Shown in pieces: positions 25,529 through 32,926 of a DNA stretch of 64,000 bases (positions are counted from its first letter, which is position 1; every line of letters begins with the position of its first letter). The translations under genes and the position numbers were made by a program. The stretch lies in contig JAPPFM010000048.1 of NCBI GenBank assembly GCA_028821605.1, positions 1 through 64,000 of the forward strand, given 5' to 3'. Source of the DNA: Candidatus Poribacteria bacterium (GTDB lineage Bacteria > Poribacteria > WGA-4E > WGA-3G). The notes below the pieces were generated by a model. It was not told the origin of the DNA. It was given only the letters and a program-made list of their open reading frames with translations, and did no database searches.

Positions 25529-26850
25529 GTGATACCACCCACTACCTATGAGGTAGGGGCTTCGGTTTCGTCGCAACTGCGGTTTTCTCAGAGAGTTCAC
25601 CGTCTTATTATCGCTCCACCAGCAGGCTATTATTCCGTATCAGAACGGCTTTATCGCGCATTACTACGCGGGTACCCCAGCCTGCAAAATGTTTATCGCA
25701 GCGTTTACATCTCTATCGTGATGCGAACCACATTCAGGACATGTCCACTGCCTATCTGAAAGCGTTAGATTTTCGTTGTGATGTCCACAATCCGAACAAG
25801 GCTTTGTCGTAGGGGTCCAGCGACCTGCTTTGACGAGTGTTTTGCCATATTTCGCACATGTCCACTTGAGTATCAAGGCAAACTCACCGAAGGCAATATC
25901 AGAGATTTTGCGTCCCCACAGGCGTTTCATACCTTCAAGATTGAGGGTTTCTATAACAATCTTATCGTATTTTCGCACAAGACGAAGTGCCAATTTGAAG
26001 AACCAATCGCGTCTCTGGTTGGCAATCTTTTTGTGGATACGTGAGAGGCGTCGCTTCGAGCGATACCAGCCATTAGACAAATACTTCTTTCGCGAAAGCA
26101 ACTTGTTTGCCGAACGAACTGCGTTGAGACCTTGCTTGTAGAATTGTGGCGACGCTATCTTGATACCGTCCGAAAGGGTGAGGAATGTTTTACAACCGAA
26201 ATCTACCCCTGCCTCGCTACCGGTCAATGGGAGTTTCTTGGAAGGTTTAGAATCCTCACAAGTGAGATACAAATAGTAGTCGCCTACGTTATCACGCTTG
26301 ATTGTGACCTTTTTGATATGTCCAGCCCACTTACGGTGTTTCCAAAAGGTGAAGGACTTATCAAGACAGTTGATTGTCAACCGATTATCCTCTATTTTAT
26401 ACCCCGCTTGTGTGAAAGTCACAGACTTATATTTATGGGGTGGCTTGATTTTCGGTCTACCCACTTTACGTTTCGTTTCACCTGCTCTACGCGCTTTGAT
26501 ATTATCAAAGAAACGCTGATACCCTAAATCAATGCGAATAGCAACATCTTGGAGCATTTGCGAAGGTAGTTGATTCCAATGCGGTTTCGTCGTCTGCTTC
26601 AACTTCTTTATATGTTTCAGGATACGAGAAAGTGAAGCATACTTACCATAAATACGATAATAACGACGCTGCAAGCGTAGCAAATGCAAATGCACACTAT
26701 GCATATCGTCTATCAGATTGCCAAGCAGGATTATATTCGACTGGTGAGAGAACTCGTATTTGTAGGTTTTCACTATATCGTCAGCTCTTTTTTCTATCAG
26801 GTGCTTCGCCGTCTACATCCCGCAAGCTAAAGCATGGGAATTTGACGGAA
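25529..26850 (-). mobile_element. TnpB-only IS200/IS605-type element
   Basis: On the minus strand a left-end hairpin (26819-26837, CCC...TTTA...GGG type) precedes tnpB. A right-end hairpin (25538-25559; CTACCT/AGGTAG plus CCC/GGG) follows it. The hairpins resemble those of the second element at 31539-31558 and 32942-32963. No tnpA is present, so transposition would need a transposase in trans. The outer limits are approximate. Confidence 0.8.
25664..26773 (-). CDS. tnpB: TnpB, RNA-guided endonuclease (OrfB_IS605)
   Basis: A 369-residue TnpB with an apparently complete RuvC site: first aspartate in AGVDFGCKTFL, glutamate in KIVIETLNLEG, last aspartate in HDRDVNAAINI. The zinc finger is CSDCGHH...CPECG. 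The N-terminal region is shorter and differs from the second TnpB, so the two elements are not recent copies. TnpB cuts DNA guided by an omega RNA from the element's right end; here that would cover about 25530-25700. It lacks the long structured leader of the other copy. Confidence 0.95.
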   Translation of the reverse strand: MKTYKYEFSHQSNIILLGNLIDDMHSVHLHLLRLQRRYYRIYGKYASLSRILKHIKKLKQTTKPHWNQLPSQMLQDVAIRIDLGYQRFFDNIKARRAGETKRKVGRPKIKPPHKYKSVTFTQAGYKIEDNRLTINCLDKSFTFWKHRKWAGHIKKVTIKRDNVGDYYLYLTCEDSKPSKKLPLTGSEAGVDFGCKTFLTLSDGIKIASPQFYKQGLNAVRSANKLLSRKKYLSNGWYRSKRRLSRIHKKIANQRRDWFFKLALRLVRKYDKIVIETLNLEGMKRLWGRKISDIAFGEFALILKWTCAKYGKTLVKAGRWTPTTKPCSDCGHHNENLTLSDRQWTCPECGSHHDRDVNAAINILQAGVPA

Positions 26851-26897
26851 GAGCGTTAAAAAGCGCGTTTACGAATCCGATATTCTCCAATATTTGC

Positions 26898-27950
26898 CTA
26901 TTCTTCAGCTCGAACCGCAATTTTAATGGCTGTTTCACCCTTAATACGGTAGTCGCCATTGAGTGCGTGAAAACCATTTGCAACCTGTGAGAGTGGCAGC
27001 TGATGACTAATCATGTCGGCAAAGGGCAGCCCACTCTGTTCAAGGAGAGGCAAGCCGCGAACGAAGTGTTCATAACTACTTCCCCAAATCGCCTCGACGC
27101 GAAGGTTTTTGCGCATCAACAATTGGTTAATGTTGAAGTCGATTGAACCCATATCCACAAAGTGACCGACTTCAACAAAGGTGCCGCTGCGTCGGGTGTA
27201 CCCCAATCCTTCTGGTGTAGCGGGGAGAAAACCCGCACATTCAAAGACAACGTCCGCGCCCTCTTTGCGCGGGGTTTCCGCCATCACAAGTTCCGTCCGC
27301 TCTTCGGGAGAGGTGACTTCTTCAATATCAATTGTTACGTCCGCACCGAGCCGTTTGGCGAGTTCCAGTCGTCCGGCGGGCCCACCCACCATAATCACCT
27401 TCGCAGCACCGCTCAATTTCGCGCATGCCAGCGTCACAAGCCCGATAGCACCGGAACCCTGCACAACGACGGTGTCACCGAGTTTTATTTCACCCCGCAT
27501 TGCGGCATGAACACCAACCGTGAAAGGCTCCGTTAGCACTGCTACCTCAGGAGAAGCGTCGGTTTTCATAAAGCAGGTATTCGGATAGTTGAGATACATA
27601 TAATCCGCGAACCCACCGCGAAAGTGTGGTGCCTCGTCTGGGTTCCATTGGAAGCCGTAAGCACCGTAGTTTGTTCCGGGTGCGAAAATAACCCTGTCGC
27701 CTTCTTTCACCGGTTTACCTACATAATCGGTTTCCACACCTTCACCGAGTGCCTCAATGATACCAACGTTTTCATGTCCCAACAGTACTTCCTGTTGGAA
27801 ACCGTTTTGCCAGTTATGCAGGTCTGTCCCACAGATACCTGCAAGTTCCTGACGAAGTAGCACTGTATTCGGTTCAGGTTCGGGGACCGGGTATTCACGA
27901 ATCTCAAAATCTTTGCCGTACGCGACCACGGCTCTCCCTGTCCGACTCAT
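26898..27950 (-). CDS. Zinc-type alcohol dehydrogenase family (MDR) protein without structural zinc
   Basis: A 350-residue medium-chain dehydrogenase. Catalytic ligands are in AGICGTDLHNW, LGHENVG and TEPFTVGVHAA. The nucleotide motif is VVVQGSGAIGLVTL. The four-cysteine structural zinc loop is missing; the equivalent region is FAPGTNYGAYGFQWNP. AAGGAG lies upstream of ATG 27950. Substrate unknown. Confidence 0.9.
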   Translation of the reverse strand: MSRTGRAVVAYGKDFEIREYPVPEPEPNTVLLRQELAGICGTDLHNWQNGFQQEVLLGHENVGIIEALGEGVETDYVGKPVKEGDRVIFAPGTNYGAYGFQWNPDEAPHFRGGFADYMYLNYPNTCFMKTDASPEVAVLTEPFTVGVHAAMRGEIKLGDTVVVQGSGAIGLVTLACAKLSGAAKVIMVGGPAGRLELAKRLGADVTIDIEEVTSPEERTELVMAETPRKEGADVVFECAGFLPATPEGLGYTRRSGTFVEVGHFVDMGSIDFNINQLLMRKNLRVEAIWGSSYEHFVRGLPLLEQSGLPFADMISHQLPLSQVANGFHALNGDYRIKGETAIKIAVRAEE

Positions 27951-28018
27951 ATTAATTTCTCCTTAGGATTTGTCTTGGTCGGTGCGCGCTTGCGAAGCGC
28001 GCTACCGTTTAATTTTGT

Positions 28019-28303
28019 TCATACATATCTTCGCTTCTTTCGCGAGATCAGCACAATAGCTATAATAGCGACGATGAGAATTGGGACCCAGAACGCTTTA
28101 ACGAATCCCCAGAAAATGGTAAATCCGATCCAAAGCAGGACTTCAATTCCGACGATAACCGCCGTTTTATTCCACGGGAAGTCCGCGCCGTACTGTTTTT
28201 TCAACCTACTGGCATATATCCATGAAACAACCAATGTACCAACAATAGCTACGAAAAACAGCAAATTAACAAGATTTTGGATGCTCTCTAAAATGAAACT
28301 CAT
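28019..28303 (-). CDS. Small membrane protein, unknown function
   Basis: A 94-residue protein with three predicted membrane helices: around NLLFFVAIVGTLVVSWIY, AVIVGIEVLLWIGFTIFWG, and VPILIVAIIAIVLI. The C-terminus is basic (SRKKRRYV). AAGGAG lies upstream of ATG 28303. No family recognised. It lies between fdhD and the MDR gene on the same strand. Confidence 0.7.
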   Translation of the reverse strand: MSFILESIQNLVNLLFFVAIVGTLVVSWIYASRLKKQYGADFPWNKTAVIVGIEVLLWIGFTIFWGFVKAFWVPILIVAIIAIVLISRKKRRYV

Positions 28304-28413
28304 GATAATTTTGCTCCTTTGTAGGGCTTTCTAAGCCCGATTTCCTTTTACCCTTATAGAGACATCCCACCCCAAAACGATAGCAAAATTTGTCTACACA
28401 CCTTTTCGTTTTC

Positions 28414-29253
28414 TCACTCACCACTGCAAATCCGCTCCGGGCAGCTATAGACTGCCATGCTCTGCCCTCGCATGAAGCCTACTAACGTGAGGTTACCCTC
28501 CTTAGCAAGGTCAACCGCAAGTGTTGATGCAGCGGAAACAGCGACAATAATCGGGATGCGGGCAAAGAGTGCCTTCTGCACGATTTCAAAACTCGCACGA
28601 CCACTTACCATCAGAATATGACGGTCAAGTGGCACCAAGTCAGCCAATACTGCTTGTCCAATGACTTTATCAACAGCGTTGTGTCTGCCGATGTCCTCTC
28701 TGACAATTAGAAGTTCACCCTTTTCATTGAATAGCCCCGCGGCGTGGAGTCCACCTGTTTTTTCAAAAACAGATTGTGCTTTTCTTAACCGATCGTTGAG
28801 TTTATAGAACACATCTTGATTCACACGGAATCCCGAATCCAATGGCGACACCTGCTGCCGCACAGATTCAATCGTCATTTTGCCACAGAGTCCGCAGCTT
28901 GCATTCGCGTGAAAGTTCCGTTGCCACCCCGATTGTGTCTCAAGGTCCAGTTCTTTCACAAGGCGAACATTGACGATATTCTGCCACGACGATAAACCGG
29001 CAGGCGGCATTTCAGAACTCTCTTCATCACAGTAGGCAATGATTTCGATGTCATCACCAGAAGTTATGAGGCTTTCCGTATACAGAAAACCTGCGGCGAG
29101 TTCAAAATCGTGTCCGGGAGTCCGCATCACAACGATCAAACTTTGTTGCCCGACCCGAATTTCCAGCGGTTCTTCAACAACCAACTCGTCTTTGACCCGG
29201 GCAGGTTTAGCGTCTGACCAACGCGTGATAAGTTTTGTGGATGTTGGGTGCAT
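28414..29253 (-). CDS. fdhD: Formate dehydrogenase accessory sulfurtransferase FdhD
   Basis: A 279-residue FdhD. Family motifs: VVMRTPGHDFELAAGFLYTE, the reactive C-x-x-C in NASCGLCGK, and REDIGRHNAVDKVIG plus MVSGRASFEIVQKA. FdhD transfers sulfur from IscS to the molybdenum cofactor to activate formate dehydrogenase. No fdh structural gene is in the window. The start ATG 29253 has no clear RBS. Confidence 0.96.
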   Translation of the reverse strand: MHPTSTKLITRWSDAKPARVKDELVVEEPLEIRVGQQSLIVVMRTPGHDFELAAGFLYTESLITSGDDIEIIAYCDEESSEMPPAGLSSWQNIVNVRLVKELDLETQSGWQRNFHANASCGLCGKMTIESVRQQVSPLDSGFRVNQDVFYKLNDRLRKAQSVFEKTGGLHAAGLFNEKGELLIVREDIGRHNAVDKVIGQAVLADLVPLDRHILMVSGRASFEIVQKALFARIPIIVAVSAASTLAVDLAKEGNLTLVGFMRGQSMAVYSCPERICSGE

Positions 29254-29286
29254 AGTGTTTTATGTTCACACGCTTATGAACAGATT

Positions 29287-31332
29287 TCATTGAATGCTCG
29301 TGCTTACTAAGCCGTTACTGGTTGCTATCCATACCCTATTGTTTATTACAACAAGGGCTTTTGTTGTCAATTCACCTCTGGTTATCTGAGGCATTGCCAC
29401 ATATTCCCATGTCTGAGGACGTGTGTGATACGTGTAAAAATCATCGTTCGTTGTTATCCACAACACTAACGGAATTTGTGGCTTGGGTGGCGGTGGTTCT
29501 ACTTCTAATCCTGCTATTTCCGACGAAAATTCGGATATTGTCGGGTCCGGTGTTTCTTCTACTGGTATTTCCTCAGGCTCTTCTTGGACTATGGGTGAGG
29601 TGTCCAGGGCACCTCTAATGTAAATATTCCTTAGGTCATTCTCATTCTCTATGCCCCTATCGAGAGTCGTCGATTTTCCGTTCAGTCCATCTAAGTCTGC
29701 TTGGAAATAACCTTGAGATTTTTCCTCGGCGTTGAACCATGTAAAAAGCAGCTGCGCTTCTGCAGTACTGAGGTCAACAATCGTTATGCCCTCTCGAATG
29801 GCAGTGGAATGATAGGAATCCCACCCCTTAATTTCTCGGTCAAATATTCCGATAACGCCATCTGCTGAGGCAGCCCAAACTGTTTTGGGTGTTAGTAACA
29901 AGGTTTCGATATTATCTGCGGGGAGACCACTGTTGTAACTATTGTAAGGGAGGAGGGGTCCGTCACTATTGCGAATCTTACGTATAATTCCAGTATCTGT
30001 AGCGAACCAAACCTCCGTTTCGTCCATCTTGATGTCCTTGACCCACGCGGGGAGACCTTCTGCTGGGGAATAGAACTCAATTTTGCCTGTTAACTTGCTG
30101 TAATGAACAGCACCTTGAAAACGCGTCCCCACCCATATTTCCTGTTCGTTCACTGCGATGGTTCTCACATCCGGTACATTTTCTAAGGCGGTGTTAATCA
30201 ACTGCGCTGGACCTTCAATCGGTATCCATTTACCATGCACAGTCTGAAATTGCCTTACACCTTTTGGGGTCCCTATCCATAGCTGCGTGTCATCCGGAGC
30301 AATCGCTTGGATATGGTTGTCGGGGAGTCCATCTGCCTCGGTGTAAACGGTCCACTTCGTCTGGTCCAGAATCTTTTTTGCGCGTTCTTCTATCTCTACA
30401 TCGTCGCTGATGTCATCAACGAGGATCGCTTCATTCGCTGCTTCTTTCAGTCTACCGAGTTTCAGATAGGCCGCCGCACGGATGAGGTGTGCATCGTAAA
30501 TCCATTCGCTTCCCGGATAGCGTGTAACAAACATCTCTAAAGTATGCAGCGCATCTTCCAACTGATCTGTTTCTGCTTGTAGTTTTCCAATCAGGAATAG
30601 TGCTTTTTCATGTCCCGCCATGTCAGGATATTCTTTGATCGCCAGCTCAAGGAGCGGTAGCCCGATGCTATAATTCTCCAATTCTTCAACGAGTAGGAAT
30701 CCGGTGAGGTAGCTTAGCATTGGTATGTCCGCATGTTCTGGATAATAAGTTAGAATCAATTGGTAATTATCCACTGCAACAGCATAATCTTCGTTGGCAA
30801 GAGCAATATCTCCAAGCGCATGGAAGTGTGGAACTAAGTCAAAACTTGGGGCATCAAGGAGTGCTGCAGAACGAAATCGCTCCAATGCGTTTGCGTTGTC
30901 GCCATTTGCTTTGTAAAGTAAGCCGAGTTGGTAGTGCGCAGCCGGATATTTTGGATATTCTTCGATTGCAGCTTCAAATCGCCGTTGTGCTAATTCAGGG
31001 AGCCCCAACTCCAGTAGTGCAAGTCCATTGTCATAATACTTCGTGGCGGTTCTATCCGGAACGTGAGCCAAATCTGATGTGAATTTGAGCGTATATCCTG
31101 CCACTGGAAGTTTTAAAGTCTGTCCATTGTACTCGATTTCAAAATGGGTATCGGTCCCCCCGATCCAAGTCCCTGTGAGCCTGTCACCGTTTTCACTTTC
31201 AACAATGACATATTGTTCGCTGTAGACAGGGGACTGGCAGAGTAACAGGATGGCTGGAACTATCAATGCAAATAATCGGTAAGCTTTCTGTTTTTTTGTA
31301 TGCGTGTGTTTTACGAATTTCTGAGGCAACAT
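29287..31332 (-). CDS. Exported TPR protein with C-terminal beta-propeller
   Basis: A 681-residue protein. The signal peptide is near ALIVPAILLLCQSPVYS. Residues about 40-80 form a small beta domain. About 90-300 contain TPRs (ALLELGLPELAQRRFEAAIE, YPAAHYQLGLLYKANGD), and 330-681 repeat two-component-regulator-type propeller blades (EADGLPDNHIQAIAPDDTQL, then WIGTPKGV, WVGTRFQGAVHY, WFATDTGI, WAASADGV). A proline-rich linker (PIVQEEPEEIPVEETPDP) interrupts the propeller. The role is unknown; it may be a periplasmic sensor or scaffold. It lacks the W-x-x-[IV]-K tail. Confidence 0.85.
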   Translation of the reverse strand: MLPQKFVKHTHTKKQKAYRLFALIVPAILLLCQSPVYSEQYVIVESENGDRLTGTWIGGTDTHFEIEYNGQTLKLPVAGYTLKFTSDLAHVPDRTATKYYDNGLALLELGLPELAQRRFEAAIEEYPKYPAAHYQLGLLYKANGDNANALERFRSAALLDAPSFDLVPHFHALGDIALANEDYAVAVDNYQLILTYYPEHADIPMLSYLTGFLLVEELENYSIGLPLLELAIKEYPDMAGHEKALFLIGKLQAETDQLEDALHTLEMFVTRYPGSEWIYDAHLIRAAAYLKLGRLKEAANEAILVDDISDDVEIEERAKKILDQTKWTVYTEADGLPDNHIQAIAPDDTQLWIGTPKGVRQFQTVHGKWIPIEGPAQLINTALENVPDVRTIAVNEQEIWVGTRFQGAVHYSKLTGKIEFYSPAEGLPAWVKDIKMDETEVWFATDTGIIRKIRNSDGPLLPYNSYNSGLPADNIETLLLTPKTVWAASADGVIGIFDREIKGWDSYHSTAIREGITIVDLSTAEAQLLFTWFNAEEKSQGYFQADLDGLNGKSTTLDRGIENENDLRNIYIRGALDTSPIVQEEPEEIPVEETPDPTISEFSSEIAGLEVEPPPPKPQIPLVLWITTNDDFYTYHTRPQTWEYVAMPQITRGELTTKALVVINNRVWIATSNGLVSTSIQ

Positions 31333-31480
31333 AATTTTTTCCCTTTAGAATGTTGATTGATGGATATGGAGTTATAATATCAGAAACGGGCGGAAATGTC
31401 AAGAATGTTTGAGATTCATTAGTAGCAATGATATGTCGGGATTCGGAGATTCCGCCTATAAGAGTACTGAGTGCCTTATC

Positions 31481-31509
31481 TTGATACGGAATCGGCTATC
31501 GGTTATAAT
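31481..31509 (+). promoter_or_regulatory. Promoter left of the second IS element, possibly the old helicase promoter
   Basis: TTGATA (31481-31486), a 17-base spacer, TATAAT (31504-31509). It lies just outside the probable left end of the TnpB element and points toward the helicase gene. No feature was seen between 31333 and 31480 other than the upstream region of the minus-strand gene. Confidence 0.6.
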
Positions 31510-31598
31510 AGCCGTTATGAAGGGACTCCCTTAACAATCCCAATGCTTTAGCTTTGGGTCCAACCCCCGTGTCTCGTGCGTTAGAAGCGAAAAAACAT

Positions 31599-31627
31599 TT
31601 GACAAGAGGTGTGTTTTGTGGTATAAT
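31599..31627 (+). promoter_or_regulatory. Perfect-consensus promoter of the tnpB leader
   Basis: TTGACA (31599-31604), a 17-base spacer, TATAAT (31622-31627). All twelve bases match the sigma70 consensus. It lies about 7 bases before the structured leader. Confidence 0.85.
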
Positions 31628-31633
31628 TAATAT

Positions 31634-31719
31634 ATCACGGTGGCAAGCATAATGAGCGTTATCGCAAGGTGACGTGCTTGCCTACCCACTCATTAGGGGT
31701 TAAAGCCGTGAGCCGTGAT
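31634..31719 (+). ncRNA. Structured leader RNA with pseudoknot upstream of tnpB
   Basis: The outer stem pairs ATCACGG (31634-31640) with CCGTGAT (31713-31719). Inside, GGCAAGCA (31642-31649) pairs with TGCTTGCC (31675-31682). CGTTA (31657-31661) pairs with TGACG (31670-31674) over an 8-base loop. The bulge TAATGAG (31650-31656) pairs with CTCATTA (31689-31695), forming a 7-bp pseudoknot. All pairs except one G-U are Watson-Crick. It ends 5 bases before the tnpB start, which has no Shine-Dalgarno. I do not recognise the class. TnpB omega RNAs normally lie at the 3' side, so this is extra. Confidence 0.65.
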
Positions 31720-31724
31720 GTACC

Positions 31725-32879
31725 ATGATAAAGACACATAAAATGGCATTACGCCCGGAGCGCGCGCAGGTATCTTGGTTTTACCAGCAATGCGGTTATG
31801 CGAAGTTTGCCTACAATTCTGCATTGTCTGATTTTAAGGCGGAACTCGCATCGGATAATTTCTTATCTATGTATGATCTAAACAGACGCTTTAACGCGAA
31901 AAAGAAAGCGTTTGATTGGACGAAAGCACAAGATCAACGTGCTGCGATGTATGCTATCCACAACCTCGGTTCTGCTATAGACAACTGGAGGAAAAAGCGG
32001 GCGAAGTTTCCAAGACTGAAAAAACGAGGTTGCAGGCACTCCTATACAACCGATGAGCAATCCGTCCGCATGGAAGGTAAACATATCAAGCTACCCAAAA
32101 TCGGTTGGGTCAAAACGTTTGAGGAATTGCGCTTTAAAGGAAAAATCGTATCCGTTACCATATCAAGAACTGCACATCGTTGGTTTGCGTCTGTATCTGT
32201 AGAACTGCAACCCCCTATCCACCGATGTCCAGCATCATCAGAGTTTGTGGATTGGTTTGCATCTCATACCGATATTGGAACACCAAACCTGATTGAGCGT
32301 TCAATCTACCCCACAATCGGTATAGACGTAGGTATTTCCACATTAGCGACACTTGATGATGGCAGAAAATACGAAAACCCGAAGGCATTAAAGCGTTACG
32401 AGCGAAAACTCAAGCGAGAACAACGCAAGTTAAGTCGAAAGGTGTTCTTGTCTAAAAATTGGTATAAGCAAAAGCGAAAAGTGGAGCGACTCCATTATCG
32501 CATTGCGTGTATCCGTCGCGACGCTCACCATAAAGCAACAACTGAGATTCTCATAGGTGTCAGTAGTGTTGGTATAGAAACGCTACAGATCACGAACCTG
32601 CTAAAGAATAGGAAACTCTCAAAGGTGTTATCAGACGCTGCGCTTGGCGGTTTCCTTGGGAAACTCAAGACGAAAGCCGCGTCCCTGGGTATACCTATTT
32701 TTCAAGCCGATCGGTTCTTTGCCTCAAGTAAAACATGTAGCATGTGCGGACATAAGAAAGACGACTTAACACTTTCGGAGAGACAGTATCATTGTAGCAA
32801 CTGCGGAACGTCTATAGATCGAGATGTTAACGCAGCTATCAATTTAAAAACCCTCGCCGTCGGGCAGACGGAGAGCTAA
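31725..32879 (+). CDS. tnpB: TnpB, RNA-guided endonuclease (OrfB_IS605)
   Basis: A 384-residue TnpB with all RuvC residues visible: aspartate in IGIDVGISTL, glutamate in SVGIETLQI, final aspartate in SIDRDVNAAINL. The zinc finger is CSMCGHK...CSNCG. N-terminal HKMALRPERAQVSWFYQQCG is the typical OrfB start. The omega RNA would span the 3' end of the gene to the right end near 32971, with the guide read from the adjoining helicase sequence. It has no RBS of its own directly before the ATG. Confidence 0.96.
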   Translation: MIKTHKMALRPERAQVSWFYQQCGYAKFAYNSALSDFKAELASDNFLSMYDLNRRFNAKKKAFDWTKAQDQRAAMYAIHNLGSAIDNWRKKRAKFPRLKKRGCRHSYTTDEQSVRMEGKHIKLPKIGWVKTFEELRFKGKIVSVTISRTAHRWFASVSVELQPPIHRCPASSEFVDWFASHTDIGTPNLIERSIYPTIGIDVGISTLATLDDGRKYENPKALKRYERKLKREQRKLSRKVFLSKNWYKQKRKVERLHYRIACIRRDAHHKATTEILIGVSSVGIETLQITNLLKNRKLSKVLSDAALGGFLGKLKTKAASLGIPIFQADRFFASSKTCSMCGHKKDDLTLSERQYHCSNCGTSIDRDVNAAINLKTLAVGQTES

Positions 32880-32926
32880 AACGCTTGTGGAGTTTCTATA
32901 AGTCCTCCATTTGCGGGAGGCACGAA

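Noticed and set aside
31634-31719. HDV-like self-cleaving ribozyme
   Set aside because: The strand order matches P1-P2-P3, but there is no P4 and no junction resembling the catalytic-cytosine segment, so only a pseudoknotted leader is claimed.
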